Below, piece by piece: positions 1 through 8,096 of a stretch of DNA of 54,481 bases. The notes under the pieces were generated by a model. The model was given only the letters and a program-made list of their open reading frames with translations, was not told the origin of the DNA and did not search any database. Each line of letters begins with the position of its first letter. Position 1 is the first letter of the stretch. The DNA lies in contig NZ_JADKYP010000047.1 of assembly GCF_015354405.1 (NCBI RefSeq), positions 1 through 54,481 of the forward strand, written 5' to 3'. Origin of the DNA: Nocardia sp. BSTN01. Lineage in GTDB: Bacteria; Actinomycetota; Actinomycetes; Mycobacteriales; Mycobacteriaceae. The translations under genes were made by a program, and so were the position numbers.

Positions 1-278
1 GTGGAGGCGGGACTCCATGACCCGGATGCGGACGACGTGCTCGAGTGCTCCGGCACTCCCGAACTCTGCGGCGAGGACGTGCCGCGCTGATCCGTCCACG
101 GAGAAGTATTCGGCACCGCGGCTCGGGTACCGCTCGAATCCTGTTGCCGCCGAGGCGCTGTCCAGGGCGTGATAGGTGCCGCGGCGTCCGCGTCGGGGCG
201 GGTGTCCGCGTGGGGATCGGTGGTGGGATCCGCCGAGCCGTCGCCAACCACCGGTGCCGTGCTCTCGATACTGGTCAC
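1..278 (-). pseudogene. partial minus-strand gene at left edge, possibly frameshifted
   Basis: Reading leftwards from a GTG at 278, about 35 codons (beginning V/M-T-S-I-E-S-T-A-P) have strongly G/C-ending codons. Past about position 175 the coding signal moves to another frame, which encodes a normal-looking stretch containing YHALDSASAATGF and FSVDGSARHVLAAEFG and runs off the edge. Either the gene is frameshifted or the first 35 codons are not its start. A plus-strand reading of bases 1-90 (ending GTPELCGEDVPR, stop at 90) is also open and cannot be excluded. The product is unrecognised. The divergent position across an inverted repeat at 453-470 resembles the 14817/15018 divergon. Low confidence. 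Confidence 0.3.
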
Positions 279-352
279 TCGCCGCTCCTCGGGCGGACGA
301 GGGCGACCGTGCCCCAGCGGTGGAAGGCGGTGAGCGACCGCAGGAGGGGCAT
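275..352 (-). CDS. short upstream ORF, 25 codons
   Basis: This ORF starts with ATG at 352 preceded by a strong ribosome site (GGAAGGAG, about 5 bases away). It encodes MPLLRSLTAFHRWGTVALVR and five more residues, all with G/C at the third position, and ends in a TGA that overlaps the GTG at 278 (GAGTGA). It could be a leader ORF translationally coupled to the gene at the left edge, or the true 5' end of that gene separated by a frameshift. The good ribosome site and codon bias argue for translation. Function unknown. Confidence 0.3.
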   Translation of the reverse strand: MPLLRSLTAFHRWGTVALVRPRSGE

Positions 353-452
353 CGGCACTCCTTCCGCATCGATCCCGGCCGGTTCGCCGCGGCGCACCGA
401 TTCGTCTGTGCGCGAGCTCCTCTCAATCCTCGCCGGTCCGGCTCCGTATCGA

Positions 453-470
453 ATTCCCAACAGTGGGAAT
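453..470. promoter_or_regulatory. inverted repeat TTCCC-N6-GGGAA, site 1
   Basis: Perfect inverted repeat with 6-base arms ATTCCC and GGGAAT around AACAGT. It lies 88 bases before the ATG at 558 and about 100 bases from the divergent minus-strand ATG at 352. The same arrangement recurs upstream of other secretion genes in this window. Its role as an operator is inferred from recurrence and position. Confidence 0.6.
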
Positions 471-557
471 CCCCGAGAATGAGGGGGAGATCGGACCCAC
501 GGCAGGACGGGGATCGCGGGATGACTGGCACCTACTGCTGGCCGGGCAGGTGATCGC

Positions 558-1097
558 ATGGGCCTCGGTAACTTTTTCAAAGGTGTCGGGAACTTCGTTT
601 CCGACCACATCGGCGATATCGCCGTCGGTGTCGCGACCGGGGTCGGTTTCGCGCTGGGTGGGCCCATCGGCGCCGGGCTGGTCGGGGCTGCTGCCGGGGC
701 GCTGCAGTCAGGCTTCGATGACGGGTGGAGTTGGAAGAACGTCGGAGCCGGTGCTGCTTTCGGTGCGGTCGGGGGCCTGCTGGGTGGCGGGGTGAGCGGT
801 GGTGCGGGTGTGAAGGGGCTGTTGTTCGCCGGCAAGTCGTTGGTGAAGGCGAATGCGCTGGGGGATGCCGAGAAGGCGGCGCTGGCCGTCGGTAAGAAGG
901 GGCTGTTCAGAAATACGATCCCGACCCAGCTCGGCGGCGCCCACCTGAAATCGTCCCGAACCTATATGGGGATTCTGGGTGCAGCGACCGGTCCGTCGAC
1001 CGCGCGGCAGATGTGGGATCAAGCCCACCCGAAGAAGTTCGGCGACGTGCCCACCATCGACATAATGAGCAAAAACGAGCTCGCGGCCAATGCCTGA
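558..1097 (+). CDS. Gly-rich (glycine-zipper) ESX-associated protein, first copy
   Basis: 179-residue protein of unknown function. Residues about 15-95 are a glycine/alanine-rich stretch with many GxxxG spacings (GVATGVGFALGGPIGAGLVG), typical of membrane-inserting or tightly packing helices, followed by a charged C-terminal half ending SKNELAANA. No signal peptide is obvious. It is the first gene of a tightly packed operon that continues to about 11321, and its stop overlaps the next start by 8 bases. The pair it forms with the next gene recurs at 2803-5389, where the first gene is also Gly-rich and begins with a similar zipper segment. Its place upstream of ESX accessory genes suggests a secreted or membrane accessory protein. 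A pore-forming or pre-toxin-like role is possible but unproven. Confidence 0.75.
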   Translation: MGLGNFFKGVGNFVSDHIGDIAVGVATGVGFALGGPIGAGLVGAAAGALQSGFDDGWSWKNVGAGAAFGAVGGLLGGGVSGGAGVKGLLFAGKSLVKANALGDAEKAALAVGKKGLFRNTIPTQLGGAHLKSSRTYMGILGAATGPSTARQMWDQAHPKKFGDVPTIDIMSKNELAANA

Positions 1098-2793
1098 CAT
1101 GCCGCATATTCTGATGCCCGACCCGCGGAACCTGCCTGACGGGCTGGTTCTCAACAAGGCTGTCGAAATGCGGTACCGCGCCCTCGTCAAGATGTATCAA
1201 ATGAGTTGGGACAGCCTCGGAAACGGGAAGGCATCCGAGGTGCCCGAAACGCTTCCGGTAGGGAAGATCACGGGTGCGGAAAAAGCGCGGATCGCGAACT
1301 ATCAGGAGTGGGTGGATACCCTCGACGCCTACTATGAAGGACTGTCGGACAACGATCGCATCATCGTGGGTATTCCGGATAAGGCAGGGGGCTTGTGTGA
1401 CGAGGGCCGCGCGGGTCTGCGGACATTGATCGGAAAGCTGAACGAACTGGCAAAGGTCAATCCGAAAGATGTCGAATATCTTGGCCAATTGCTGCAAGAC
1501 CGGGAGTTGGACGCGAGCATCGCATCCGATGGAGGAGAAATCACCGAAGACAAATACGTCATGACAGTCGTTCTCACCACGACCACGATGGCGACTGCGG
1601 CGATGCAGGATCTGAGTAATCAATTTCAGGCGCTCGCCGGGGAGATCCCGCCACCGGCCCAGCAAACGCCTGCGCCGAAAGACGCGCCGTCTACGAAGCA
1701 GGCGCCCACGAATACAACCGGTACGGACGGAGTTTCGCCTTACTCCGGTCCATATGTGGGATCTGTCGGTGACTCCACGTCCGCGGATTCGCCGGCGGCT
1801 CCGCCGGTGTGGAATTGGGACTCCGGTAGTGCCCCGAGTTCGTCCTTCGTCACCTCGGCGGGGTCGCCGAGCGGTCTCGCCGCGCGGTCGAGCGACAGTG
1901 CTGCTACGGAGGACCCATCCAGCGACAGGCAGGCCGACAACCCGACCTCGACCGTCGGAACCGCCGCCCCGGCCGGAACCTCGCCGGCGACTGCGACACC
2001 CGGTTTCTCGCCCGCCAATTACGCGTTGCCGCTGGCGATGCGGGGACTGGCCGATATGGCCGACGCCCGCCGAGCCGCCGGGAATGCGATGCCGGAGAAC
2101 CGAGGCCCGACGTCGACCCGAGCGGTGTCCGGCGCGGCGAGCGCGCCCGCCTCCGAGCTGCGCGCAGCGTCTGCCGGGACGCCGTCGACGGCTACCCGGA
2201 GTGGCCCGACGTCGCAGAATTCCACTTCGGCCACGTCGTCCCAGGCCGGTACACCACCTCCGTCCAACCAGGCCGGTTCGCCGTCGGCCCAGTCGAGACC
2301 GGGTCCGGCGGCGGTGACGCCGGTGTCCGCGTCACGGCCGGCCGACGGTGTGATGGTCTACACGTTCCCCGACGGACGAAGCCAGGTCGTATCGCCCGTG
2401 GTGGCCCAGGCGTTGGATGTCGCGTTCGGCAACGCCGCAGGAACGGATGCGCGGCACGCCTACGAGAAGACCGCGGCGAAACTGCCCGACGGCAAGGAGA
2501 TCGGCGATCCGGTGGATCCCAGCCGGTTGATCACCGGCGACATCGCCACGTGGGATCAGCGGACCGCGTTGGTGGTCGCTTTCGGTGATGACGGCAATAC
2601 ATCTCTGGAGGTGATCATCCAAGGTGAGTTGAAGCAGTTCGACGCTCACATGAGCGATAAGCAAGGTGACTTCGGCGGATTCGCCGGCTTTGCCCATCCC
2701 GCCGGCATAGAAGCGACCAGCGATTCGCAACCACCCGCACCGGCGATCCCCGTCGACTACTCGGCCGGCGGGCAGGTGTCGGTACCGGCATAG
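1090..2793 (+). CDS. Pro/Ser-rich ESX-associated protein with VSPVV...FAHPAGIE C-terminal domain, copy 1
   Basis: 567 residues in three parts. Residues about 1-190 form a mostly helical N-terminal region. About 190-415 is a Pro/Ser/Ala/Thr-rich, probably unstructured linker. About 419-545 is a compact C-terminal domain with the motifs VSPVVAQALD, DPSRLITGDIATWD, ALVVAFG, GELKQFDAHMSD and FAHPAGIE. The same domain ends the protein at 3671-5389, so the genes are paralogues. The TGD..W...VVAFG segment recalls the second half of an NlpC/P60 fold, but there is no DCSG catalytic cysteine, so any such relation would be to an inactive form. The start overlaps the previous stop; an ATG at 1099 is an alternative. 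Function unknown; probably an ESX substrate or accessory factor by context. Confidence 0.8.
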   Translation: MPDMPHILMPDPRNLPDGLVLNKAVEMRYRALVKMYQMSWDSLGNGKASEVPETLPVGKITGAEKARIANYQEWVDTLDAYYEGLSDNDRIIVGIPDKAGGLCDEGRAGLRTLIGKLNELAKVNPKDVEYLGQLLQDRELDASIASDGGEITEDKYVMTVVLTTTTMATAAMQDLSNQFQALAGEIPPPAQQTPAPKDAPSTKQAPTNTTGTDGVSPYSGPYVGSVGDSTSADSPAAPPVWNWDSGSAPSSSFVTSAGSPSGLAARSSDSAATEDPSSDRQADNPTSTVGTAAPAGTSPATATPGFSPANYALPLAMRGLADMADARRAAGNAMPENRGPTSTRAVSGAASAPASELRAASAGTPSTATRSGPTSQNSTSATSSQAGTPPPSNQAGSPSAQSRPGPAAVTPVSASRPADGVMVYTFPDGRSQVVSPVVAQALDVAFGNAAGTDARHAYEKTAAKLPDGKEIGDPVDPSRLITGDIATWDQRTALVVAFGDDGNTSLEVIIQGELKQFDAHMSDKQGDFGGFAGFAHPAGIEATSDSQPPAPAIPVDYSAGGQVSVPA

Positions 2794-2802
2794 GAGATTC
2801 GT

Positions 2803-3681
2803 ATGAGCTTGATGGGTCTGGCGGCAAACCTCGCCGTGACTGCCGTCGTGAGTCGAGTGGCTCCCGGCCTGGGTGGGTCGGTGGTCGCGGGCTTCGCCGG
2901 CGGAGCGACCGAGTCGTTGGTCGAGGGGGATACCAACGTGGGCGACGTGATGAAGTCGGGCGGCTACGGTGCCGCGGGCAGCCTGATCGGCGACGGGGTG
3001 GGGCGCGGTCTCGGAGCCGCGGCGCGGTTCGGCGCCAAGGGGACCGAGTCTGCTCTCGGGAAGGCGACGGCGTTGTCGGCCGACGCATCCAAGGCCGCCG
3101 GCGAGTGGAAGACTGCCGATGACGCACTCGAGGCAGCCAGAAACAAACTCGCCAATACGAACAGAGCGAATATTCCGGGCCGGCGGAGCGCTCAGAAAGC
3201 GGTGCAGACAGCGGAGACGGACGCAGCCGCTGCACAGAAGAAATGGGAGGACGCCCAGATAAAGGCCGACGACCCGGGATTCTCGGTCTCCAAAATGCAG
3301 CAGCGCAAGAAGATCCTGGACCGCGCGGGAAAGGAACTTCGGGGCGGCAAAGGGCGGGCCAAGCAGCCTGGATTCCGGCAAGGGGGTTGGGGCAACACCG
3401 GTTTGCGATCCCTGGGCGCGACGATCGGGTCCAACACTGCGGGAGGGCGGAGCGGGGGATCGTCCTCATCCGACAGCGGGGGCGGAGACAAGACCCCGAA
3501 ACCGAAACCGACGGCTCAGAATGTCGAACTCATGTGGGGCGGCAAGCAATATATGGACTCGCCCCCGAAAGAGCCTATCGTGCAGGATCCGAGCTATCAG
3601 GTGGCGATCGAAAGTCCCACCGGGTTTCTGCTCTATCCGAAGGGCTTGAACGACCAGATACGGCGCTGGTATGTCGGATGA
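2803..3681 (+). CDS. Gly-rich ESX-associated protein, second copy
   Basis: 292 residues. The N-terminal 100 residues are small-residue-rich (VAPGLGGSVVAGFAGGATES, then GYGAAGSLIGDGVGRGLGAA). Residues about 100-190 are Ala/Lys/Glu/Asp-rich, probably coiled coil (TALSADASKAAGEWKTADDA, AVQTAETDAAAAQKKWEDAQ). A basic Gly/Ser-rich stretch follows, and the C-terminus ends NDQIRRWYVG. It occupies the same place in its gene pair as the 558-1097 protein, although the sequences are only broadly alike. AGGAG at 2792-2796 precedes the ATG at a good distance. The stop overlaps the start of the following gene. No known family recognised. Confidence 0.75.
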   Translation: MSLMGLAANLAVTAVVSRVAPGLGGSVVAGFAGGATESLVEGDTNVGDVMKSGGYGAAGSLIGDGVGRGLGAAARFGAKGTESALGKATALSADASKAAGEWKTADDALEAARNKLANTNRANIPGRRSAQKAVQTAETDAAAAQKKWEDAQIKADDPGFSVSKMQQRKKILDRAGKELRGGKGRAKQPGFRQGGWGNTGLRSLGATIGSNTAGGRSGGSSSSDSGGGDKTPKPKPTAQNVELMWGGKQYMDSPPKEPIVQDPSYQVAIESPTGFLLYPKGLNDQIRRWYVG

Positions 3682-5389
3682 AACGAAAACCGCTCTGTCG
3701 CTGGCACAAGCGCTGGGCACGAACGCGAATCTCTTCGGTGAGCCCGAGAAGGGTAAGCCGGTGGCGGTGGTGAAAACACCGACGCTGAAGCCGCAGATGC
3801 TCCAAAAAATGCAGGGTCAGTCGGAATTGGCAACTCAATACCGTAACGCTGTGGGCAGCATGAATACGAAGGCTGCGAGCTGGGATGTTTCGCTGGCGAA
3901 GGTAGGTGCGAAGGTCGACGACGTAAAGAAGACGTCCGCGGACGGACTCGAACAGCTCGGGAACCTGGTCAAGGGCATCAATTACAACGTTGCGTCGATC
4001 TCCTCGCTCGAGGAAGGTCAGGTATTGGAGATCGAATTCATCGACATGATGGACCAGGCGTACTCCGAACTGACCGACTCGGTGGAGTCGGCTGCCGGAC
4101 AGAACGAGGCCGCCGCCGATGCCATCAAATCCTGGGCGGCGGATTTCGAGAAGGGGCAGCAGCAGCACGATGCCGCCATTCAGTCGCAACTGGACAGCGC
4201 ATTGGCGAAGCTCAATGCCGGTGGGAACGGCGGCGATGCGGGCAATGGCTCCGGCTTGAACCTCGGTGCCGACAGCGGGCTGGAGAACTTGGGCAAGGAC
4301 ACCACCATCGACCCCGATACCGGACTGCCGACCGACAACACCTCTACGGCCGACGACGCCAAATCGAAGATCGACGATGCGATTCAGCAGATCAAGGACT
4401 CGGCGATGTCACCGACCTCGTCGATGGCAAGTCCGGTCGAATCACCTTCGCTGGGTTCGGGTTTGGGGGGAATGATGGATCCGACGGGCATGGGGGGAAT
4501 GGGGATGAACCCGTACATGAATCCGTACGGGATGGGCATGGGCATGGATCCTTACGGATCGCTCACAGACTCGCTGCGCAACCGTGGCGACGATCTGGAT
4601 CCGAATCGGATCGATCGGGCGGTGCAGCCGCTGGCACAGGCGCAGCCACAGCAACCCGCGCCGTCGACGCCGTGGTCGAATCAGAACAACGCCGCGCCGG
4701 TGTCGAATACCGCCGGCGGTCCGCCTCCGAACGCGACGTCCTCGCAGCCGGGCGGGACCACGCCGCCGCCGCGGGTGCCGGGTTCGGACGGCATGATCGA
4801 ATACGCCTTCCCGCCCGACTTCCAGCGGAAGCAGAAGGTGTCGCCGGTCGTCGCCCAGGCGCTGGACGCGGCCTTCGCCAATACCAAGGGCACGGACGCC
4901 AAGGCGGCCTATTCCGGCACCACGGCGAAGTGGTCGGACAACAAGCAGGTCGGCGCGCGGATCGATCCGAGCCAGTTGATGACCGGCGATGTCGCGCTGT
5001 GGGACAAGGACCACGCGGCGATCGTCGTCGCCTTCGGATCCGGTGATCCGGCCACCGCCGCCGCCGCGAATTTCACCGGTGCCGCGAGTTTCACCGGTGT
5101 GTCGGGCGGTTCCGGTGATCCCTCGGCCGGCTCGGGCGACACCTCGGCCGGTTCGGGTGACGGCAGTGATGCGCTGCAGGTGGTCGTCTGCGGTGAGCTG
5201 AAGCGGTTCGATGCGCACATGTCCGATGTGGGTGGCGATTTCGGCGACTTCAGCGGGTTCGCGCATCCGGCCGGTATCGAGGGCACGGGCGCCGCGCACG
5301 GTGACGCCATGCCCGCGGTGCCCGCACCGGGTGATCCGTCCGCCGGCGGTCCGACGATGTCGGCACTGGCCGGCACTCAGACGATCTGA
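3671..5389 (+). CDS. linker-rich ESX-associated protein with VSPVV...FAHPAGIE C-terminal domain, copy 2
   Basis: 572 residues. Residues about 1-185 are an extended helical region (QSELATQYRNAVGSMNTKAA; QAYSELTDSVESAAGQNEAA), like the helical bundles of ESX substrates. A Gly/Met/Pro linker follows (GMGGMGMNPYMNPYGMGMGM). Residues about 372-538 are the same C-terminal domain as in the 1090-2793 protein: VSPVVAQALDAAF, DPSQLMTGDVALWD, GELKRFDAHMSD, FAHPAGIEG. Inside that domain this copy carries an extra stretch of about 37 residues with GSGDxSAGSGD repeats, just before the GELK strand. It overlaps the preceding gene by 11 bases, consistent with translational coupling. Function unknown. Confidence 0.8.
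   Translation: MSDETKTALSLAQALGTNANLFGEPEKGKPVAVVKTPTLKPQMLQKMQGQSELATQYRNAVGSMNTKAASWDVSLAKVGAKVDDVKKTSADGLEQLGNLVKGINYNVASISSLEEGQVLEIEFIDMMDQAYSELTDSVESAAGQNEAAADAIKSWAADFEKGQQQHDAAIQSQLDSALAKLNAGGNGGDAGNGSGLNLGADSGLENLGKDTTIDPDTGLPTDNTSTADDAKSKIDDAIQQIKDSAMSPTSSMASPVESPSLGSGLGGMMDPTGMGGMGMNPYMNPYGMGMGMDPYGSLTDSLRNRGDDLDPNRIDRAVQPLAQAQPQQPAPSTPWSNQNNAAPVSNTAGGPPPNATSSQPGGTTPPPRVPGSDGMIEYAFPPDFQRKQKVSPVVAQALDAAFANTKGTDAKAAYSGTTAKWSDNKQVGARIDPSQLMTGDVALWDKDHAAIVVAFGSGDPATAAAANFTGAASFTGVSGGSGDPSAGSGDTSAGSGDGSDALQVVVCGELKRFDAHMSDVGGDFGDFSGFAHPAGIEGTGAAHGDAMPAVPAPGDPSAGGPTMSALAGTQTI
5103..5170 (+). repeat. short in-frame GSGDxSAGSGD repeat inside the C-terminal domain
   Basis: Repeated ggttccggtgatccctcggc-like units encode GGSGDPSAGSGDTSAGSGDG. 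The paralogous domain ending at 2793 has no such insertion, so this is a low-complexity expansion in the second copy only, most likely a surface loop. Confidence 0.6.
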
Positions 5390-5418
5390 CGGCCGGAGGG
5401 TGAGAGGAGGTCGTAGCG

Positions 5419-6915
5419 TTGAATGTTGATCCGACGGAACTGATTTCGGCGGCATCGTCGCTGGCCGATATGGCGCAGAACAGTGGCGGCACCCTGCCCA
5501 GGGGCTGGGTGGTCCCCGCCGGAGCGGATCCGATTTCCGCGCAAGCGGTGCCGCAGCTGAACGGCAGTGCGCAGGATCTGTACAACGGTGTGCTCGGGGC
5601 GTTGAACGAGGTGCATCGCACCGCCTGGAACATCGGCGCCGCCGCGGTGGACTACACCGAGGCCGACGAACAGGCCGGGCGCGATATCGGCGGCGCGGGT
5701 TCGGACATGCTGACCAACCCGGTGGGCGAGACTCCGCCGCACACACCGCGGTTCGCGCCGACCTTCCGATTGCCGGCCGTCGGCGCGGAGGTCGATCCGC
5801 TGACCTTCGCCCAGCAGTTGCATACCGGCCCGGGGCCGGGAGGCGCGGCTCGCTTCGCCGAAAACGTGCGGAACTACCTGTCGACCACGCATGCCGATGC
5901 CACCAGCGGTCTGGATCAGGCCGCGCTGCGCATGCAGCACTGGACACCGGTGGGATCGGCGGCAGCACAGCAACTCTCGAAACACCGCAGCTGGCTCGAC
6001 CAGCTCGGATCCGCGCTGGGGGATCTGGCGGACAACGCCCAGAACTACGCCGACGCCTTCACCGCGGCGAAGGCCAAACATCCCACGCCCCAGGAGATCA
6101 TCGCCGCCCGCAAAGAACTGGTCTCGGCGATGCGCTCGAAGAACGAACTCGGCGTGCAGGATGCGCTGGCGAAGTTCCAGGAACAGAACGCGCGCTCGGC
6201 CCAGACGGTCACCGACTACTCCACGGCGGTGAACTCGAAGACTCCCTCGAAAGGGTCGGAAACCTCGGGCTCGCAGAGTGATTCGAGCGGTAGCGACATG
6301 AGCATGCTGGCCCAGATGCTGCCCACGATGATGAGCTCGCTGATGCAGGGCGGGATGATGTCGCAGCTGGGCCAGGGCGGCAGCACGGACTCGCTCGACG
6401 GGCTCGACGGCTCCGATTACGACTACGACTACGGCAGCTACCCCGACTACGGTTCCGCCGGTGGCGGTTACGGAGGCGGTGGCGCGATGCCGATCGGGGA
6501 CATCACCAGCGGGCTGGACAGCGGCTCCACGAGCACACCGACCGTCAGCGTCGGCCCGATGCCGATGGTGGCGTCCGCGTCCATGGCCGGGACCGCGGCG
6601 AGCAGTGCGTCGAATATGCCTCGCACACCGGTGATCGAGCCGCTGTCCTCCTCGGCGGCCGCGGCGGCCCGCGGCGCCGCCGGTGGGTCGCCGATGATGC
6701 CGTACATGCCGATGGCGCCCGGTATGGGCGGTGGCGGCGGCGGCAACGAACGCAACCGGGTCGTGGCATGGCATCCCGATCGGCTGATGTACGTCGACGA
6801 CACCCCGCACACCGAGCAGGTCATCGGTGAGAAGCCGACCATCGCACCGACCGTCACACCCCCGACGCCGTCACCCGCCAACCAGACCCCGAGTCAATCC
6901 GGAGGTAGCGCATGA
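5419..6915 (+). CDS. espB: EspB-like PE/PPE-fused ESX substrate
   Basis: 498 residues. Residues about 1-95 are PE-like (DPTELISAASSLADMAQ; PISAQAVPQLNGSAQDL) and end with the secretion signal Y79-T-E-A-D83 (YxxxD). Residues about 115-275 are PPE-like: FAENVRNYL, then W175-TPVG (the WxG-type turn), then KHRSWLDQL and a KHPTPQEIIAARKEL stretch matching the HPTYEDIV region of mycobacterial EspB as I remember it. The C-terminus is Gly/Met-rich and ends with a conserved tail (YVDDTPHTEQVIGEKP) like EspB's C-terminal TEDRAWTEAVIG. EspB is a secreted ESX-1 substrate cleaved by MycP1 that forms oligomeric rings. The start is a TTG after GAGAGGAGG; no better in-frame start exists. The espL-like gene follows directly, as in ESX-1. 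Confidence 0.85.
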   Translation: MNVDPTELISAASSLADMAQNSGGTLPRGWVVPAGADPISAQAVPQLNGSAQDLYNGVLGALNEVHRTAWNIGAAAVDYTEADEQAGRDIGGAGSDMLTNPVGETPPHTPRFAPTFRLPAVGAEVDPLTFAQQLHTGPGPGGAARFAENVRNYLSTTHADATSGLDQAALRMQHWTPVGSAAAQQLSKHRSWLDQLGSALGDLADNAQNYADAFTAAKAKHPTPQEIIAARKELVSAMRSKNELGVQDALAKFQEQNARSAQTVTDYSTAVNSKTPSKGSETSGSQSDSSGSDMSMLAQMLPTMMSSLMQGGMMSQLGQGGSTDSLDGLDGSDYDYDYGSYPDYGSAGGGYGGGGAMPIGDITSGLDSGSTSTPTVSVGPMPMVASASMAGTAASSASNMPRTPVIEPLSSSAAAAARGAAGGSPMMPYMPMAPGMGGGGGGNERNRVVAWHPDRLMYVDDTPHTEQVIGEKPTIAPTVTPPTPSPANQTPSQSGGSA

Positions 6916-7256
6916 GTGGAATCCATCCCGACGTCCAAGCGGCTTTGGACGCCGCCCGCGAATTACGCCACAAGATCGCCGATCTGCGGGAACGTATCGA
7001 CGCGATCCGAGCGCGGCGCCCGTCGCCGAGCGGTGCCGTCATACCCGAGGTGGATGCGATGGGGCGGCTGACCGACTTGTACCTGGCACCCGGCACGGTC
7101 GACCGGTTCGAGGCAGATGAACTGGTCGCCGAGATCATGTCCGCCATCCGCGAGAGTTCGGCCGACGCCGGACGCCAGTACCAGGTGATCATGGATGCCG
7201 AGCCGTCGCCCGAGACCGAGGGTGTCGGTGGGCAACCGGTGGAGCAGCTGTCGTGA
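6912..7256 (+). CDS. espL: EspL-like, YbaB/EbfC-type small protein
   Basis: 114 residues. An N-terminal helix (VQAALDAARELRHKIADLRE) is followed by a short beta segment containing GRLTDLYLAPGTVDR and a C-terminal helix (LVAEIMSAIRESSADAGRQY). That helix-strands-helix layout is that of the YbaB/EbfC nucleoid-associated family, to which EspL (Rv3880c, next to espB in ESX-1) belongs. EspL is thought to stabilise ESX-1 substrates and influence expression. The ATG overlaps the espB-like stop (ATGA), and the stop overlaps the next GTG, so the three genes are translationally coupled. Assignment rests on fold pattern and position; sequence identity to EspL looks low. Confidence 0.65.
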   Translation: MSGIHPDVQAALDAARELRHKIADLRERIDAIRARRPSPSGAVIPEVDAMGRLTDLYLAPGTVDRFEADELVAEIMSAIRESSADAGRQYQVIMDAEPSPETEGVGGQPVEQLS

Positions 7257-8020
7257 CCGAACCCGCGGCGGTCACCGTCGCCGACACCGTGCGCTGGCTG
7301 CACGAGGAGGGCCTCGTGCGGCTGGCGGGGGTGGGCGAGCGCAGTTTGCACCCGATCGCGGCGTTCACCATCGACGTGGCGACCGGAATGGTGGGAGCTC
7401 ATCCGGCTTCGGGCGCCAGCTCCGACGTGAGCACCTTCGCCGCCGACGATCTGCCCCATCCGGTCGGTTCGCCGAAGCGGCTCGTGATCGTCGGTGTCAC
7501 CACCTCCGAGGCGATGCTGGTGGTGGATCTCGCTGCGGCCCTGACTATTTCGATCAACGCCGATCAGCCCGAGGCGGCCGCCCGGTCGTGGGTTCTGCAA
7601 CTGCTGCTGAATCCGGAGATCACCATCTCCACCAACAGTGCCGAGGTGGCGATCGGTAACAGTCCACGCTGCCGCCGCTCGTTCATCCCGGGCGGCGGCG
7701 CGACGATCATCAATATCGACGATATGAATCCGCCGCTGACCACGGTGACGCTCAACGGAGCGGAGGGCCCGGACCATCTGGACGTCGAACCCGACGGGAC
7801 CGGGGAGATGTATCTGGGCTCGCGATTCTGGTCGCTGCGCCAGGTGATGACGGTCGGCGACGCGGCCTGGAGCGAGTTGGTCGACCGGATGTCGGGAACC
7901 GGAGAATCACCGGCGGGTTCGAACGAACCACCGCCGGCCGCGAGCGTCGCGCCACCCGTCGGCGCCGGCGCACCACCGCCGCGAGGAGCGCTCGCCCCTG
8001 AACTTTCGGAGGGCCGATGA
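7253..8020 (+). CDS. ESX-associated protein of unknown function
   Basis: 255 residues, unrecognised. The protein is mixed alpha/beta with alternating hydrophobic stretches (KRLVIVGVTTSEAMLVVDLA; ALTISINADQPEAAARSWVL), an EITISTNSAEVAIG segment and a Pro/Ala-rich tail after about residue 215. No transmembrane helix, signal peptide or catalytic motif is visible. It begins with a GTG overlapping the EspL-like stop (GTGA) and is followed by the EspH-like gene after a 76-base gap. Being wedged between EspL- and EspH-like genes suggests a cytosolic ESX partner or chaperone. It does not match EspJ or EspG as I remember them. Confidence 0.75.
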   Translation: MTEPAAVTVADTVRWLHEEGLVRLAGVGERSLHPIAAFTIDVATGMVGAHPASGASSDVSTFAADDLPHPVGSPKRLVIVGVTTSEAMLVVDLAAALTISINADQPEAAARSWVLQLLLNPEITISTNSAEVAIGNSPRCRRSFIPGGGATIINIDDMNPPLTTVTLNGAEGPDHLDVEPDGTGEMYLGSRFWSLRQVMTVGDAAWSELVDRMSGTGESPAGSNEPPPAASVAPPVGAGAPPPRGALAPELSEGR

Positions 8021-8096
8021 GACACACCGCGAAGCCTTCCCCTCGGCCCGACCGGGTGCGGGTGTCCCGCGAGTCCCGCAAGACACAGGAGAACGG

